Positions 27,384 through 36,140 of a stretch of DNA of 64,000 nt are shown here, piece after piece. The stretch comes from Caballeronia turbans (GTDB lineage: Bacteria; Pseudomonadota; Gammaproteobacteria; Burkholderiales; Burkholderiaceae): assembly GCA_001544655.2 (NCBI GenBank), contig FCOD02000002.1, positions 372,001 through 436,000 of the forward strand, written 5' to 3'. The position numbers and the translations under genes are program-made. Each line of letters starts with the position of its first letter. Within the stretch, counting starts at the first letter, position 1. The notes under the pieces are model-generated. The model had not been told where the DNA came from, ran no database searches, and saw nothing but the letters and a program-made list of their open reading frames with translations.

Positions 27384-27461
27384 GCGTGCATTGATAACCA
27401 GCGCACATCAATCGTTCCGAAAATAGCACTTATCGTTTTGCGCCGTTCGGGCGAGTATTCG
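27384..27461 (+). promoter_or_regulatory. LysR-type operator/promoter element, copy B
   Basis: The same ATTGAT-N11-ATCAAT dyad (27390-27412) and flanks as copy A, placed 101 bases before the MFS symporter start. This indicates that the symporter and binding-protein genes have their own promoter under the same control as the lyase-like operon. Confidence 0.75.
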
Positions 27462-27512
27462 ACAAACAATAAATCGCCCGGACACCAAGTCGAAATTTCT
27501 GGAGACACCTCG

Positions 27513-28811
27513 ATGCATCCCTCTTCAACCACCTCTGCCCCCGGCCAATCGAAGACATCCGCCGTACTGCGCGTGACGGCCGGCAACTTCCTGGAGCAGT
27601 TCGATTTCTTCCTGTTCGGGTTCTACGCCACGCAGATCGCCGCGGTCTTTTTTCCCGCGGGAAGCGAGTTCGCTTCGCTGATGATGACGTTTGCCGTGTT
27701 CGGCGCCGGTTTCCTGATGCGTCCGCTGGGCGCGGTCATTCTCGGCGCGTATATCGACGATGTGGGCCGGCGCAAGGGCCTGATCGTCACGCTGTCGATC
27801 ATGGCGAGCGGCACCATCCTGATCGCGTTCGTGCCCGGCTATGCGACGATCGGACTCTTCGCGCCGGCGCTGGTTCTGATCGGCCGTCTGCTGCAAGGCT
27901 TCTCGGCGGGTGCGGAACTGGGCGGCGTATCGGTCTATCTCGCCGAAATGGCGACACCGGGACGCAAGGGCTTCTTCACGAGCTGGCAGTCCGCCAGCCA
28001 GCAAGTTGCGATCGTGGTGGCGGCAGCGCTCGGCTTCGCGCTCAATCAATGGCTCGACACGGCGACGATCGCCGCGTGGGGATGGCGCGTGCCGTTTTTC
28101 GTCGGCTGCATGATCGTGCCTTTCATCTTCATTCTTCGGCGCAATCTCGAGGAAACGCGGGAATTCAAGCAGCGCCAGCATCGACCGAGCATGAAGGAAG
28201 TCTTTGCGACGCTCGTGCAGAACTGGACTGTCGTGATCGCCGGGGTGCTGCTGGTCGCAATGACCACCACGAGCTTCTATCTCATCACCGTCTATGCGCC
28301 GACCTTCGGCAAGACGGTCCTGCATCTGAGCACCGCCGACAGTCTGCTCGTCACGCTGTGCGTGGGCATCTCCAACTTCATCTGGCTGCCGATTGGCGGC
28401 GCGCTGTCAGACCGCATCGGACGCCGTCCGCTTCTTCTTGGAATGACGATCCTCGCTATTGCGACCGCCTATCCGGCGCTTTCGCTCCTCGCTCACGCGC
28501 CGAGCTTCGTCAACATGCTGCTCGTGCTGTTGTGGCTCTCGTTCATGTACGGCATGTACAACGGCGCGATGGTTGTCGCGCTCACCGAAGTGATGCCGGT
28601 CGACGTGCGTGTCGCCGGATTCTCGCTTGCCTACAGCCTCGCGACGGCGGTTTTCGGCGGCTTCACGCCAGTCATCTCGACCGCGCTCATTCACATGACA
28701 GGCGACAAGGCCGCGCCCGGCTACTGGATGAGCTTCGCCGCGGTGTGCGGACTCGGAGCAACGCTGGCACTGTATCGTCGCCGTTCCGTTCCGCTGCATG
28801 CGGCGTCCTGA
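27513..28811 (+). CDS. MFS metabolite:proton symporter, citrate/tricarballylate type (CitA/TcuC-like, MHS family)
   Basis: A 432-residue, 12-segment inner-membrane transporter. The N-terminal [20 protein letters not shown] is the hallmark of citrate and tricarballylate proton symporters of the metabolite:H+ symporter family. The loop 2-3 signature is present as [13 protein letters not shown], and [16 protein letters not shown] follows in the second half. The start ATG 27513 has GGAG eleven bases upstream; an upstream in-frame codon at 27309 lies inside the previous gene. It would import the tricarboxylate that the lyase-like enzyme acts on. Confidence 0.85.
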   Translation: MHPSSTTSAPGQSKTSAVLRVTAGNFLEQFDFFLFGFYATQIAAVFFPAGSEFASLMMTFAVFGAGFLMRPLGAVILGAYIDDVGRRKGLIVTLSIMASGTILIAFVPGYATIGLFAPALVLIGRLLQGFSAGAELGGVSVYLAEMATPGRKGFFTSWQSASQQVAIVVAAALGFALNQWLDTATIAAWGWRVPFFVGCMIVPFIFILRRNLEETREFKQRQHRPSMKEVFATLVQNWTVVIAGVLLVAMTTTSFYLITVYAPTFGKTVLHLSTADSLLVTLCVGISNFIWLPIGGALSDRIGRRPLLLGMTILAIATAYPALSLLAHAPSFVNMLLVLLWLSFMYGMYNGAMVVALTEVMPVDVRVAGFSLAYSLATAVFGGFTPVISTALIHMTGDKAAPGYWMSFAAVCGLGATLALYRRRSVPLHAAS

Positions 28812-28832
28812 ATCATCGCATCTCTTCCAGAC

Positions 28833-29615
28833 ATGAAATCCATCCTTCTGAAATTCTGCACCGCCGCGCTGCTCGGCAACGCCGTCGCCGCGGCGAACGT
28901 ACAGGCCGCCGATCTGCATGTGATGAGTTCGGGTGGCTTTACCGCGGCGTACAAGCTGCTCGGACCGAAGTTCTCGGCATCGACGGGCGATACCCTAGAC
29001 ACCGCGCTCGGCCCGTCGATGGGCAAGTCGCCGGAGGCCATTCCAAACCGTCTTCAGCGCGGCGAGCCTGCGGACGTGGTGATCATGGTCGGCTATGCAC
29101 TCGACGACCTGATCAGGCAGGGCAAGGTAATGCCCGACTCGCGTGTGGAGCTCGCGGACTCGCGCATCGGCATGGTTGTGCGCGACGGTGCGCCGAAGCC
29201 TGACATCGGGTCCGAGGCGGCGCTCAAGGAGACCCTGCTGCGCGCCCGGTCGATCGCGTATTCGGACAGCGCGAGCGGCGTCTATATCGAGCGCGAGTTG
29301 TTCAAGCGGCTCGGTATCGAAGAGCAGGTGAAGGCCAAGGCGAAGATGATCCCGAAGATCCCGGTGGCCTCCGTGGTGGCGACCGGCGATTACGAAGTGG
29401 GCTTTCAGCAGGTGAGCGAGTTGCTTCCGGTGAAGGGCGCCGCGTACGTCGGCAAGATTCCGGAGTCGATGCAGTCCGTCACGCGCTTTGCGGCCGGCAT
29501 TCCCGTTGGCGCGCAACATCCGAAGGAAGCGAAGGCGCTGCTCGACTATCTCGCGTCGCCCGCCGTGCAGCCGGAGGTGATATCGACCGGACTCGATTCC
29601 GTCGCCGCGCATTGA
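28833..29615 (+). CDS. Exported ModA-like (extracellular solute-binding) protein without partner transporter
   Basis: A 260-residue protein with a signal peptide (1-25, ending VQAAD) and a ModA/PBP type II fold: LHVMSSGGFTAAYKLLGPKF, NRLQRGEPADVVIM, SIAYSDSASGVYIERELFKRLGI and YLASPAVQPEVI near the end. Molybdate proteins use Ser/Ala-type oxyanion contacts; the SSGG and SDSASG loops here could bind an oxyanion or carboxylate. No ABC permease or ATPase is adjacent. It starts 22 bases after the symporter, so it may present a carboxylate or signal its presence. Molybdate is unlikely given the context. Confidence 0.78.
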   Translation: MKSILLKFCTAALLGNAVAAANVQAADLHVMSSGGFTAAYKLLGPKFSASTGDTLDTALGPSMGKSPEAIPNRLQRGEPADVVIMVGYALDDLIRQGKVMPDSRVELADSRIGMVVRDGAPKPDIGSEAALKETLLRARSIAYSDSASGVYIERELFKRLGIEEQVKAKAKMIPKIPVASVVATGDYEVGFQQVSELLPVKGAAYVGKIPESMQSVTRFAAGIPVGAQHPKEAKALLDYLASPAVQPEVISTGLDSVAAH

Positions 29616-29630
29616 GAAGAGCGCAACGAT

Positions 29631-30932
29631 TCAGCCCGGCAGGTCGGCGGGCTGATCGAAGTCTTCTTCAGGCTCGTGCGCGAGGCTCAGTGCTTCTTTC
29701 AGGCGCGCTCGGTCGCACGCGCGCTCCCACATCGATACGAAGATCACCGCGCACGCGTTGCTGATCACGCTCGTCAGGGCGCGCGACTCGGACATGAACC
29801 GATCGATGCCCACGAGCAGCGCGACGCCCGCCAGCGGCAGGTCCGGAATGACGGCGAGCGTCGCGACGAGCGCAACGAGTCCGCTGCCCGATACGCCTGC
29901 CGCGCCCTTCGACGTGAGCAGCATGACCGCGAGCATCGTCGCGATTTGTCCGCCGGAGAGGTGGACGTCGCATGCTTGAGCGATGAACATCGAAGCGAGC
30001 GTCAGGTAGATTGCCGTTCCGTCGAGGTTGAAGGAATAGCCGGCGGGCAGCACGAGCCCGACGATCCCCTTGTCGCAGCCAAGCGCTTCCAGCTTGACGA
30101 TGAGGCGCGGCAACACGGGTTCTGTCGACGACGTCGCGAGCACGATGATGAGTTCCTCGCGAATGTAGCGCAGCAGCCGCCAGAGCGAGAAGCCGTGCAG
30201 GCGCGCGAGCGGGCCGAGCACGCAGACGACGAACAGCAGGCACGCCGCATAGAACGACACCATCAGCATGCCGAGCGAGCCGATCGAGCGGATGCCGAAC
30301 CGGCCTACCGTGAAAGCCATCGCGCCGAATGCGCCGGCCGGCGCGAGCCGCATGATCAGCGCGAGAATGCCGAACAGCACGTGCGCGATTCCATCGATGA
30401 ATTCCTGTACCCGCCGCCCCGTGCCTCGACTGGCGTTCAATGCGAAGCCGAACAGAAGGGCGAGCAGCAGGACCGGCAGCACTTCGCCTTTCTCGAACGC
30501 GCCGACGAGCGTCTCCGGAATCACGTGCAGCGCGAATTCCACGAGTCCGTGCGGCTGTGCGCGCGTCGAATACTGGGCGAGGACGGCCGTGTCGAGATGG
30601 TGCGGGTCGATGTGCAGTCCTGCGCCGGGATGCAGCGCGAAGGCGGTTGCGAGCCCCAGGACGAGCGCGACGATCGTGAGAAAGTAAAACAGCGCCAGCG
30701 CTTTCAAAATGGCGCGGCCGATCTTCGAGCCGCTCGACAGCGACGTGATGCCGGTCACGATCGTGCAGAAGACGATGGGCGCGATCATCATGCGCACCAG
30801 CGCGACGAATGCATCGCTGAGCGGCTTGAGCGACGCACCGGCCTGCGGCCAGAAGTGCCCGACGATCACGCCGAGCCCCATGCAGAGCAGGACCTGGACG
30901 TAGAGCAGATTGAAAGGCCTCGGCAGGGTCAT
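29631..30932 (-). CDS. dctA: C4-dicarboxylate:cation symporter (DctA family)
   Basis: A 433-residue DAACS-family inner-membrane symporter for succinate, fumarate, malate or similar acids. Family marks are MMIAPIVFCTIVTGI, ATSSTEPVLPRLIVKLE, the re-entrant AGYSFNLDGTAIYLTLASMFIAQA and LLTSKGAAGVSGSGLVAL. ATG 30932 overlaps the LysR stop (ATGA), so it is translationally coupled to the regulator. A longer frame on this strand is an artefact of the overlapping LysR gene. The gene converges on the citrate-type operon with a 15-base gap. It could export or import the C4 acid produced by the lyase-like reaction. Confidence 0.9.
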   Translation of the reverse strand: MTLPRPFNLLYVQVLLCMGLGVIVGHFWPQAGASLKPLSDAFVALVRMMIAPIVFCTIVTGITSLSSGSKIGRAILKALALFYFLTIVALVLGLATAFALHPGAGLHIDPHHLDTAVLAQYSTRAQPHGLVEFALHVIPETLVGAFEKGEVLPVLLLALLFGFALNASRGTGRRVQEFIDGIAHVLFGILALIMRLAPAGAFGAMAFTVGRFGIRSIGSLGMLMVSFYAACLLFVVCVLGPLARLHGFSLWRLLRYIREELIIVLATSSTEPVLPRLIVKLEALGCDKGIVGLVLPAGYSFNLDGTAIYLTLASMFIAQACDVHLSGGQIATMLAVMLLTSKGAAGVSGSGLVALVATLAVIPDLPLAGVALLVGIDRFMSESRALTSVISNACAVIFVSMWERACDRARLKEALSLAHEPEEDFDQPADLPG

Positions 30933-31873
30933 TTCGCGGTCTTCTTTGCTGCAGCGGCCATGCCGCTGCGCTTGGTGTCGAGGATGGTTTGATAGAACTG
31001 CTGCGCGGCCGGCGCGAGCGGACGCCCCCTGCGCCGCACGATGCCGACTCGCCTCGTTACGACCGGATCGACGAGCGGCACGCTGGTCAGGATCGGATGG
31101 TCGCGCATGGGCATTGCCATCGAAGGCACGGCGGCCACGCCGAGGCCCGCTTCGATCAGGCCGAGCATCGTGGTGACATGGCGTGTCTCGCAGATGCTCG
31201 GCACAGCCGGCGCCACGGTGGTCAATGCCTGATCGAGCAGCAGGCGGTTGCCGGAAGTCTTGTCGACGGATACGTATTCGTGTTCGTACAGCTCGCTCCA
31301 GGACACACGGGTCTTTCGGGCAAGCGGATGATCGCGGCGGCACGCGGCCACGAACTTTTCCTGCAGCAGGACCTTGAACTCGACCTCGGTCTCCTGGCTG
31401 CCCATGAAGCTGACGCCGAAATCGGCTTCGCCGCTGATGACCGAGCCGAGGACTTCGTTCGCGCTCGTGTCGAGCAGCTTGACCCGGATGCGCGGATAGC
31501 GGGCGTGGTAGGCAGCAACGACGCTCGGCAGGAAGTAGTAGGCTACCGACGGCACGCACGCGATGGTCACATGGCCCAGGCGGCTGGTGGACACGTCGCG
31601 GATGCCGAGCAACGCGACATCGAGATCGTCGAGAAGCTGTTCCGCACTTGGGGCGAACACGCGGCCTACGGTCGTGAGTGTCACACTACGGGTGGTGCGC
31701 TCGAAAAGTCGCACGCCGAGCGCCGCTTCCAACTTCTCGATGCGCCGGCTCAGTGCCGGCTGCGAGATGTTGACTGAGTCCGCAGCCTTGCGAAAGCTGC
31801 CCAACTCCACGACGGCTCGAAACGCCTGCAAATCGTTCAGATCGAAGTTGACGCCCACAAGCTGTCTCCGCAT
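30929..31873 (-). CDS. LysR family transcriptional regulator, candidate controller of the carboxylate module
   Basis: A 314-residue regulator. The winged helix is at about residues 8-70 (FRKAADSVNISQPALSRRIEKLE), followed by a LysR substrate domain with VTIACVPSVAYYFLPSVVAAYHARYPRI. It heads the lysR-dctA operon. The two ATTGAT-N11-ATCAAT sites in the facing operons have LysR geometry, which makes this the likely protein, but I found no copy of the site in its own upstream region. Start ATG 31873 is used; a GTG 18 bases in is also possible. Confidence 0.87.
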   Translation of the reverse strand: MRRQLVGVNFDLNDLQAFRAVVELGSFRKAADSVNISQPALSRRIEKLEAALGVRLFERTTRSVTLTTVGRVFAPSAEQLLDDLDVALLGIRDVSTSRLGHVTIACVPSVAYYFLPSVVAAYHARYPRIRVKLLDTSANEVLGSVISGEADFGVSFMGSQETEVEFKVLLQEKFVAACRRDHPLARKTRVSWSELYEHEYVSVDKTSGNRLLLDQALTTVAPAVPSICETRHVTTMLGLIEAGLGVAAVPSMAMPMRDHPILTSVPLVDPVVTRRVGIVRRRGRPLAPAAQQFYQTILDTKRSGMAAAAKKTAK

Positions 31874-32150
31874 ATCAGAAGCGGGTATTTTGCATGACGT
31901 GGAGCCAGGCGCCCATCGAGGAGAGTACTCGTTGCTCGTGAAGATACATCAGAGTGATTGCCGCGAGTAGGCGCAAAGTCGCCTGAGACATTCGGGCGGA
32001 TTGAAGCGCTGCTCGGGATAGCGAATGCCGCGCCGGACACGAGCAGCATGTTCCCTGCAATGGAAGCGCTGCGTGCAAGGCGACGAAAGCGATAATCAAC
32101 TCCGCCGCGTTGCCGAACGTCGCATCAAGAACTCGGCCGTTCGTGGAGCA

Positions 32151-33329
32151 TCAGAAGCGGTGCCTCAGGCCGACGGTCGCTTCAACCTGAGTACTCGTGG
32201 AAGACGGCGCGGCGACGCCGTTGATCCATGCCACGCCCAATGGCGAAGTGCCGCTTGGACTCGACCGTTGCCACGCGCTTTGAATGTAGATATCGGTGCG
32301 CCGCGAGAAGCGATAGTCGGCCATCGCGCTTAGCTGGTTCCAATGGGGAATGCCGCCTCCGCCGTTTCCGCCGGCGCGCGAATAGGTGTACGCGCCCGAT
32401 AGTTCGACCGCCGGTGTCAGCGCATAACGAAAGTTTCCTTCGAAGTTCTGGAAAGTGCCGCTCAGCCCGGACTGAAAGAATTGGGTGAGCTTGGTGTGCG
32501 AGTAGACGAAACCCGCCACAGCCGGACCGAAGGTGTAGTTCACGCCGGCGCCGAAGGTCTTCTGATTGCTCGCCAGCACGCCTAGAGGCACACCCGTCGG
32601 CGCGAGCGCGCCCTGCAGGGACGCGCCGGTCGTATCGGTGACTGCGCCGCCCGTATTCAACTGTGCCGGCGTGCGCGCGGAACTGCTGAGCCCGAGGTAA
32701 CCAGCACCAAAATTCAGCGCTCCCCAGGCATAGGACATACCAAAGCTATATGCGCGATTATTCGTGAATCCGCCAGCCTGATTGGAAAAGCCGTACAGCG
32801 CACCGATCCTGAGGCCGCCGAAATTCGGACTCAGATACTTGACCGAGTTATTGATCTGAAACGAATCGTTCAGGTTGTCATTGTCCAGCGGATGCGCGAA
32901 GTGCGTGCCGCCGAATTCCGTACCCGTCAATGAAAGCGGCGCGACGAAATCGACCATGCTGTCGGTTTGGCGGCCCAGCGTGAGCGCACCGTAATCGCGG
33001 CTCGACAAGCCGATATACGCTTGGCGATTGAAGATGCGGTTGCTCGACGAGAACTGCCCGTTGTTCAGATTGAAGCCGCTCTCCAGGGTGAAGATGGCCT
33101 TCACTCCCGCACCGAGGTCTTCAACTCCGCGCAAACCCCAGCGACCGTACTGGACCGCGCCGCTCGTCATCTCCCAGTTGCTGTGGCCGCCGCCCGTTCC
33201 GCTGATCTGGTTGTTGGTGTAGGTGAGGCCTGCGTCGATCAGGCCATAAAGCGTGATACTGCTTTGCGCATGCGCTACTCCGGCAACTGTGACAATCGCC
33301 GTCGCGCCGATTCCAAGCATCTTGTTCAT
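32151..33329 (-). CDS. General outer-membrane porin (Burkholderia OmpC-like trimeric porin)
   Basis: A 392-residue beta-barrel porin. The signal peptide (1-21, ending VAHAQ) is followed by SSITLYGLIDAGLTYTNNQ, the standard opening of Burkholderiales porins, and the chain ends in VGLRHRF with the terminal Phe needed for outer-membrane assembly. The strands include RWGLRGVEDLGAGVKAIFTLE and RQAYIGLSSRDYGALTLGRQ. It is placed upstream of the lysR-dctA pair on the same strand, separated by 277 bases, so it is probably separately transcribed. It may provide the outer-membrane route for carboxylates. Confidence 0.9.
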   Translation of the reverse strand: MNKMLGIGATAIVTVAGVAHAQSSITLYGLIDAGLTYTNNQISGTGGGHSNWEMTSGAVQYGRWGLRGVEDLGAGVKAIFTLESGFNLNNGQFSSSNRIFNRQAYIGLSSRDYGALTLGRQTDSMVDFVAPLSLTGTEFGGTHFAHPLDNDNLNDSFQINNSVKYLSPNFGGLRIGALYGFSNQAGGFTNNRAYSFGMSYAWGALNFGAGYLGLSSSARTPAQLNTGGAVTDTTGASLQGALAPTGVPLGVLASNQKTFGAGVNYTFGPAVAGFVYSHTKLTQFFQSGLSGTFQNFEGNFRYALTPAVELSGAYTYSRAGGNGGGGIPHWNQLSAMADYRFSRRTDIYIQSAWQRSSPSGTSPLGVAWINGVAAPSSTSTQVEATVGLRHRF

Positions 33330-33562
33330 TTGCCTGCTCCAGCCAAGACCGAGAGATTCAATTCTCCCGGAACGCTTTCTACACAGACCTCGATGTCTTT
33401 CAGGCGCGCAGCCGTGCGAATCATCGACACGAAAAGGCGCGATGTGTTCCTCTCACTTTATGCGACCGCAGTCGAACCCGCCAACTTCAAATGGGCATTG
33501 CGAACATCGGGGTGAGGCAAAGCCTGACGAGCCTCCTCGAGGTGAAGGAACAACGCAGCGGT

Positions 33563-34477
33563 TCAAGGCGCCTCCTTTTCCCACCCCGCTCCGGGATCGA
33601 ATGACTTCATCGCTGCGACCTTTTTGTCACCGTCCGGGCCAAGATCGCGCTCATAGACCTGTCCGTCGTGACTGACCATAAAGCTCTTGATGCCCGTTTC
33701 GCCATACTGGGCGGGCCATGCGACCACGGCAAAGCCGCCCAACAGACGGCCGTTGACCATGTAGTCGTATGCGCCACCCGGTGCATGAGGCCCTTGGGCG
33801 CGTAGCAGCTTGTAGTGGTAACCGTAGTAGCCGGCCTCCGATCTGGCGCGAGCGCCAGCCGTCATGAAGGCGGGACCGAGCGGGCTCGGTTCTTCATCCG
33901 CGCCGGTCGGCCAATACAGCCCGTCATGTTTGCCGTCGCTGCTGACGAACTTGTCTGCATAGACGTAAACCTTGTTGCCGTCGTGATACTTCGATGCGTA
34001 CTCGCGTTGTGCATCGTAGATTGCGAGCATCGTCTGAATCACGGCGAGCTCGTTGCGCCCGATCTGCCGAAGGCGCATTTCGTCGGCGCCTGCGCGCATG
34101 TCGAATTCCCAGCCTTGCTGCCTTTTCACGAGCGGGATGGGCAGCGTCCAGCCGTCGTTGCCGACGACGATTCGGGCGTGCTCGCTGTCGGTCGTCTGAA
34201 TCGCGTGGGAAGCCTTCCAGGCGGTCAGGAACTTGTTCCGGAGCTCGGCGCCGACCGAAGGAATCACGTTGCGGAAATCGGCGCCCAGCAAAGCCTTGAG
34301 TTCGCCTTCGTCGTTGTCGGCGACGGCGGTCCCGAAGGCGTTCATCGCCGCTTCAGGTGTCTGGAAGAACTTCTGTGCGCTCAACGCCGGAACCGGAATG
34401 ACGGCGAGCGCGAGCGCGACGGTCATCGTGCTTCCGGCCACGGCGAGGAGCGCGACAATCTCCGATAGTCTCTTCAT
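33563..34477 (-). CDS. DUF2950 family exported protein, copy 1
   Basis: A 304-residue periplasmic protein of unknown function. After a signal peptide (about 1-33, ending ALSAQ) the DUF2950 body includes FFQTPEAAMNAFGTAVADND, DGLYWPTGADEEPSPLGP, YYGYHYKLLRAQGPHAPGGAYDY and FAVVAWPAQYGETGIKSF. ATG 34477 has GGAGAG ten bases upstream. It lies 11 bases after a DUF3300 gene, and this pair recurs at 50201-52415 with a product of exactly the same length. DUF2950 and DUF3300 genes are often adjacent, so they probably act together in the envelope. Confidence 0.85.
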   Translation of the reverse strand: MKRLSEIVALLAVAGSTMTVALALAVIPVPALSAQKFFQTPEAAMNAFGTAVADNDEGELKALLGADFRNVIPSVGAELRNKFLTAWKASHAIQTTDSEHARIVVGNDGWTLPIPLVKRQQGWEFDMRAGADEMRLRQIGRNELAVIQTMLAIYDAQREYASKYHDGNKVYVYADKFVSSDGKHDGLYWPTGADEEPSPLGPAFMTAGARARSEAGYYGYHYKLLRAQGPHAPGGAYDYMVNGRLLGGFAVVAWPAQYGETGIKSFMVSHDGQVYERDLGPDGDKKVAAMKSFDPGAGWEKEAP

Positions 34478-34488
34478 GGTCGCTCTCC

Positions 34489-36060
34489 TCAACGCCGTCC
34501 GCCGCCGCGTCCACCGCCACCACCACCGCCACGCGCGCCGCCACCGCCGCCACGGTTGAAGTTCGACGACTGAAAGCTCGACTGGCCACGGTTGAAATCG
34601 CGTTGCGCCGCGCCACCGCCGCCGACGCCCTGGAATGCGGTATCGCGCGCGCCGCCGGCGTACGCCCCCCGATTGCCCGCCTGCGTGCTCCCTGCGTTGC
34701 CGCGGGCCGGTGACTGAGCGCGGTCTGGCATTTGAGCCGTCCGATTGGCGGTCTGAGGACGATTGCCCGCGACCGCATTGCGGTTCGCCGTCTGCGCTCG
34801 ATCGCCTGCTGCCGCCTGACGATTGGGCGCATTCGCGCGATTGCCGGCGCCGGTGGCATTCGCGCCTGCGCGGTTGGCGACCGATGCGTTGTTTGCGCGA
34901 CCCTGCCGGCTGGCCGTTCCCTGGTTGCGTGCCGCCGTCCGATCGGCCGTGCTCACGCGCTCGGGCGTGGCGCCGTTGCGTCCGCGATAGTCGCGCCGGG
35001 AATCTGCGCCTTGCACGCCGCGTGAGTACTTGTCGCGCGTCGCGTTGTCGCGATAGGCAACTCCCTGGCGGTGCCGCGCGTCATGCTGCCACTTGCCGCT
35101 CTCGACCTTGGTGCGGTCGAAGTTGCGATCGATGTTCGTGGCCTTGTTGATGTTGACGTTGACGTCGTTGCTGTTCCAGTTGCAATCGCTAAAAATCGCG
35201 CCCGCCGCGGCGATGCCGAGGCCCCATGCAAATCCGCTCGCAAGGGCGGCTCCGGGGTAATAGGCCGGTGGCGGCGGCCAGTACGTCGGCGGGTAGGCCG
35301 GCGCGGGCCAGCCCCCATAGACGACGGTCGGATTGTAGGAGGGCACGTAGATGACCTGCGGGTCGGCCGGTTCGATGCGCACGATGCTCTGCGTGGGAGG
35401 CGCTTGGCCCGGCTGGCCGGTCTGGCTCGTGGCGGAACGTGCTTCGACGCTCACTTTCTGCTGCGGAGTCGACTTCAGATGTCCGGTATCCTGCGCGCGA
35501 ATCCTCAGACGCTGCACGGCGGCCAGCACGTCATTCGGCTGAGCGAGAAACGCATCCCCGAGTCGTTGGGTCGAGTCGAGCTTGTCGTTCATGGGTACGA
35601 GCACTTGGGGAAACGCCACCAGGGATTTGACGCTGACGTCCCATGACTGATCCTGGACAGCTATCACCGCGGCGTCGCCCTTCACATTCGGATGCGACTT
35701 GACCCACCGGGCGGCGTGCACGATCTCCAGCGGATACGTCGACGCCATCAGCACCTGCGACAACAACGAATCAGGATAAAGCGCGACCGGCGCGACCAGC
35801 GCCTCCAGTTCTTCGGGCGGATATTGCTGGGCCGCAGGCTGCGTCGCAGATGCGGGTAAGGGAGGCAAGGCCGCAACGGACGCGGGGGCCGCTGCAGAGG
35901 CAAGAGCCGCGATGGAGGCGGGAGCTGCTGCTGAAGCATTAGCGGGCGCCGACGCGGCCGCGGGCGGGTTCTGAGCCGGCTGATCCTGTTGTTTCGAGGG
36001 GCAGCCTGCCAGCAAGACGAGGAGGCTCGCGCTAAGGAGCCGTCCACTCCGTGTCGTCAT
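34489..36060 (-). CDS. DUF3300 family lipoprotein with Gly/Arg-rich tail, copy 1
   Basis: A 523-residue lipoprotein: lipobox LLAGC with Cys20. An Ala/Pro-rich linker (25-85) leads into the DUF3300 domain (about 85-260) with LVAPVALYPDSLLSQVLMAS, AVQRLRIRAQDTG and DPQVIYVPSYNPTVVYG. From about residue 300 the chain is low-complexity, Asn/Arg/Ala/Gln-rich with repeated ANR motifs, and ends in a Gly/Arg tract. The C-terminal half looks disordered and cationic, which could bind nucleic acid, lipopolysaccharide or cell wall. Function is unknown. It is first in a two-gene operon with DUF2950. Confidence 0.83.
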   Translation of the reverse strand: MTTRSGRLLSASLLVLLAGCPSKQQDQPAQNPPAAASAPANASAAAPASIAALASAAAPASVAALPPLPASATQPAAQQYPPEELEALVAPVALYPDSLLSQVLMASTYPLEIVHAARWVKSHPNVKGDAAVIAVQDQSWDVSVKSLVAFPQVLVPMNDKLDSTQRLGDAFLAQPNDVLAAVQRLRIRAQDTGHLKSTPQQKVSVEARSATSQTGQPGQAPPTQSIVRIEPADPQVIYVPSYNPTVVYGGWPAPAYPPTYWPPPPAYYPGAALASGFAWGLGIAAAGAIFSDCNWNSNDVNVNINKATNIDRNFDRTKVESGKWQHDARHRQGVAYRDNATRDKYSRGVQGADSRRDYRGRNGATPERVSTADRTAARNQGTASRQGRANNASVANRAGANATGAGNRANAPNRQAAAGDRAQTANRNAVAGNRPQTANRTAQMPDRAQSPARGNAGSTQAGNRGAYAGGARDTAFQGVGGGGAAQRDFNRGQSSFQSSNFNRGGGGGARGGGGGGGRGGGRR

Positions 36061-36140
36061 GACCGCCCCCGTTCGTTACGCCCTTCGAATCCAGCGCCGA
36101 TGTTGCTGCAATTGACGCGAACTTCATCGGCGCTCCGCGA

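Noticed and set aside
28833-29615. Molybdate uptake gene modA serving the molybdenum hydroxylase
   Set aside because: No modB or modC is present, it is 25 kb from the hydroxylase, and it is in line with the carboxylate symporter gene.
29631-31559. A 642-codon reverse frame ending in DctA
   Set aside because: Only the last 433 codons are DctA; the first part is the wrong frame of the overlapping LysR gene. The DctA start with ATGA coupling at 30932 is better.
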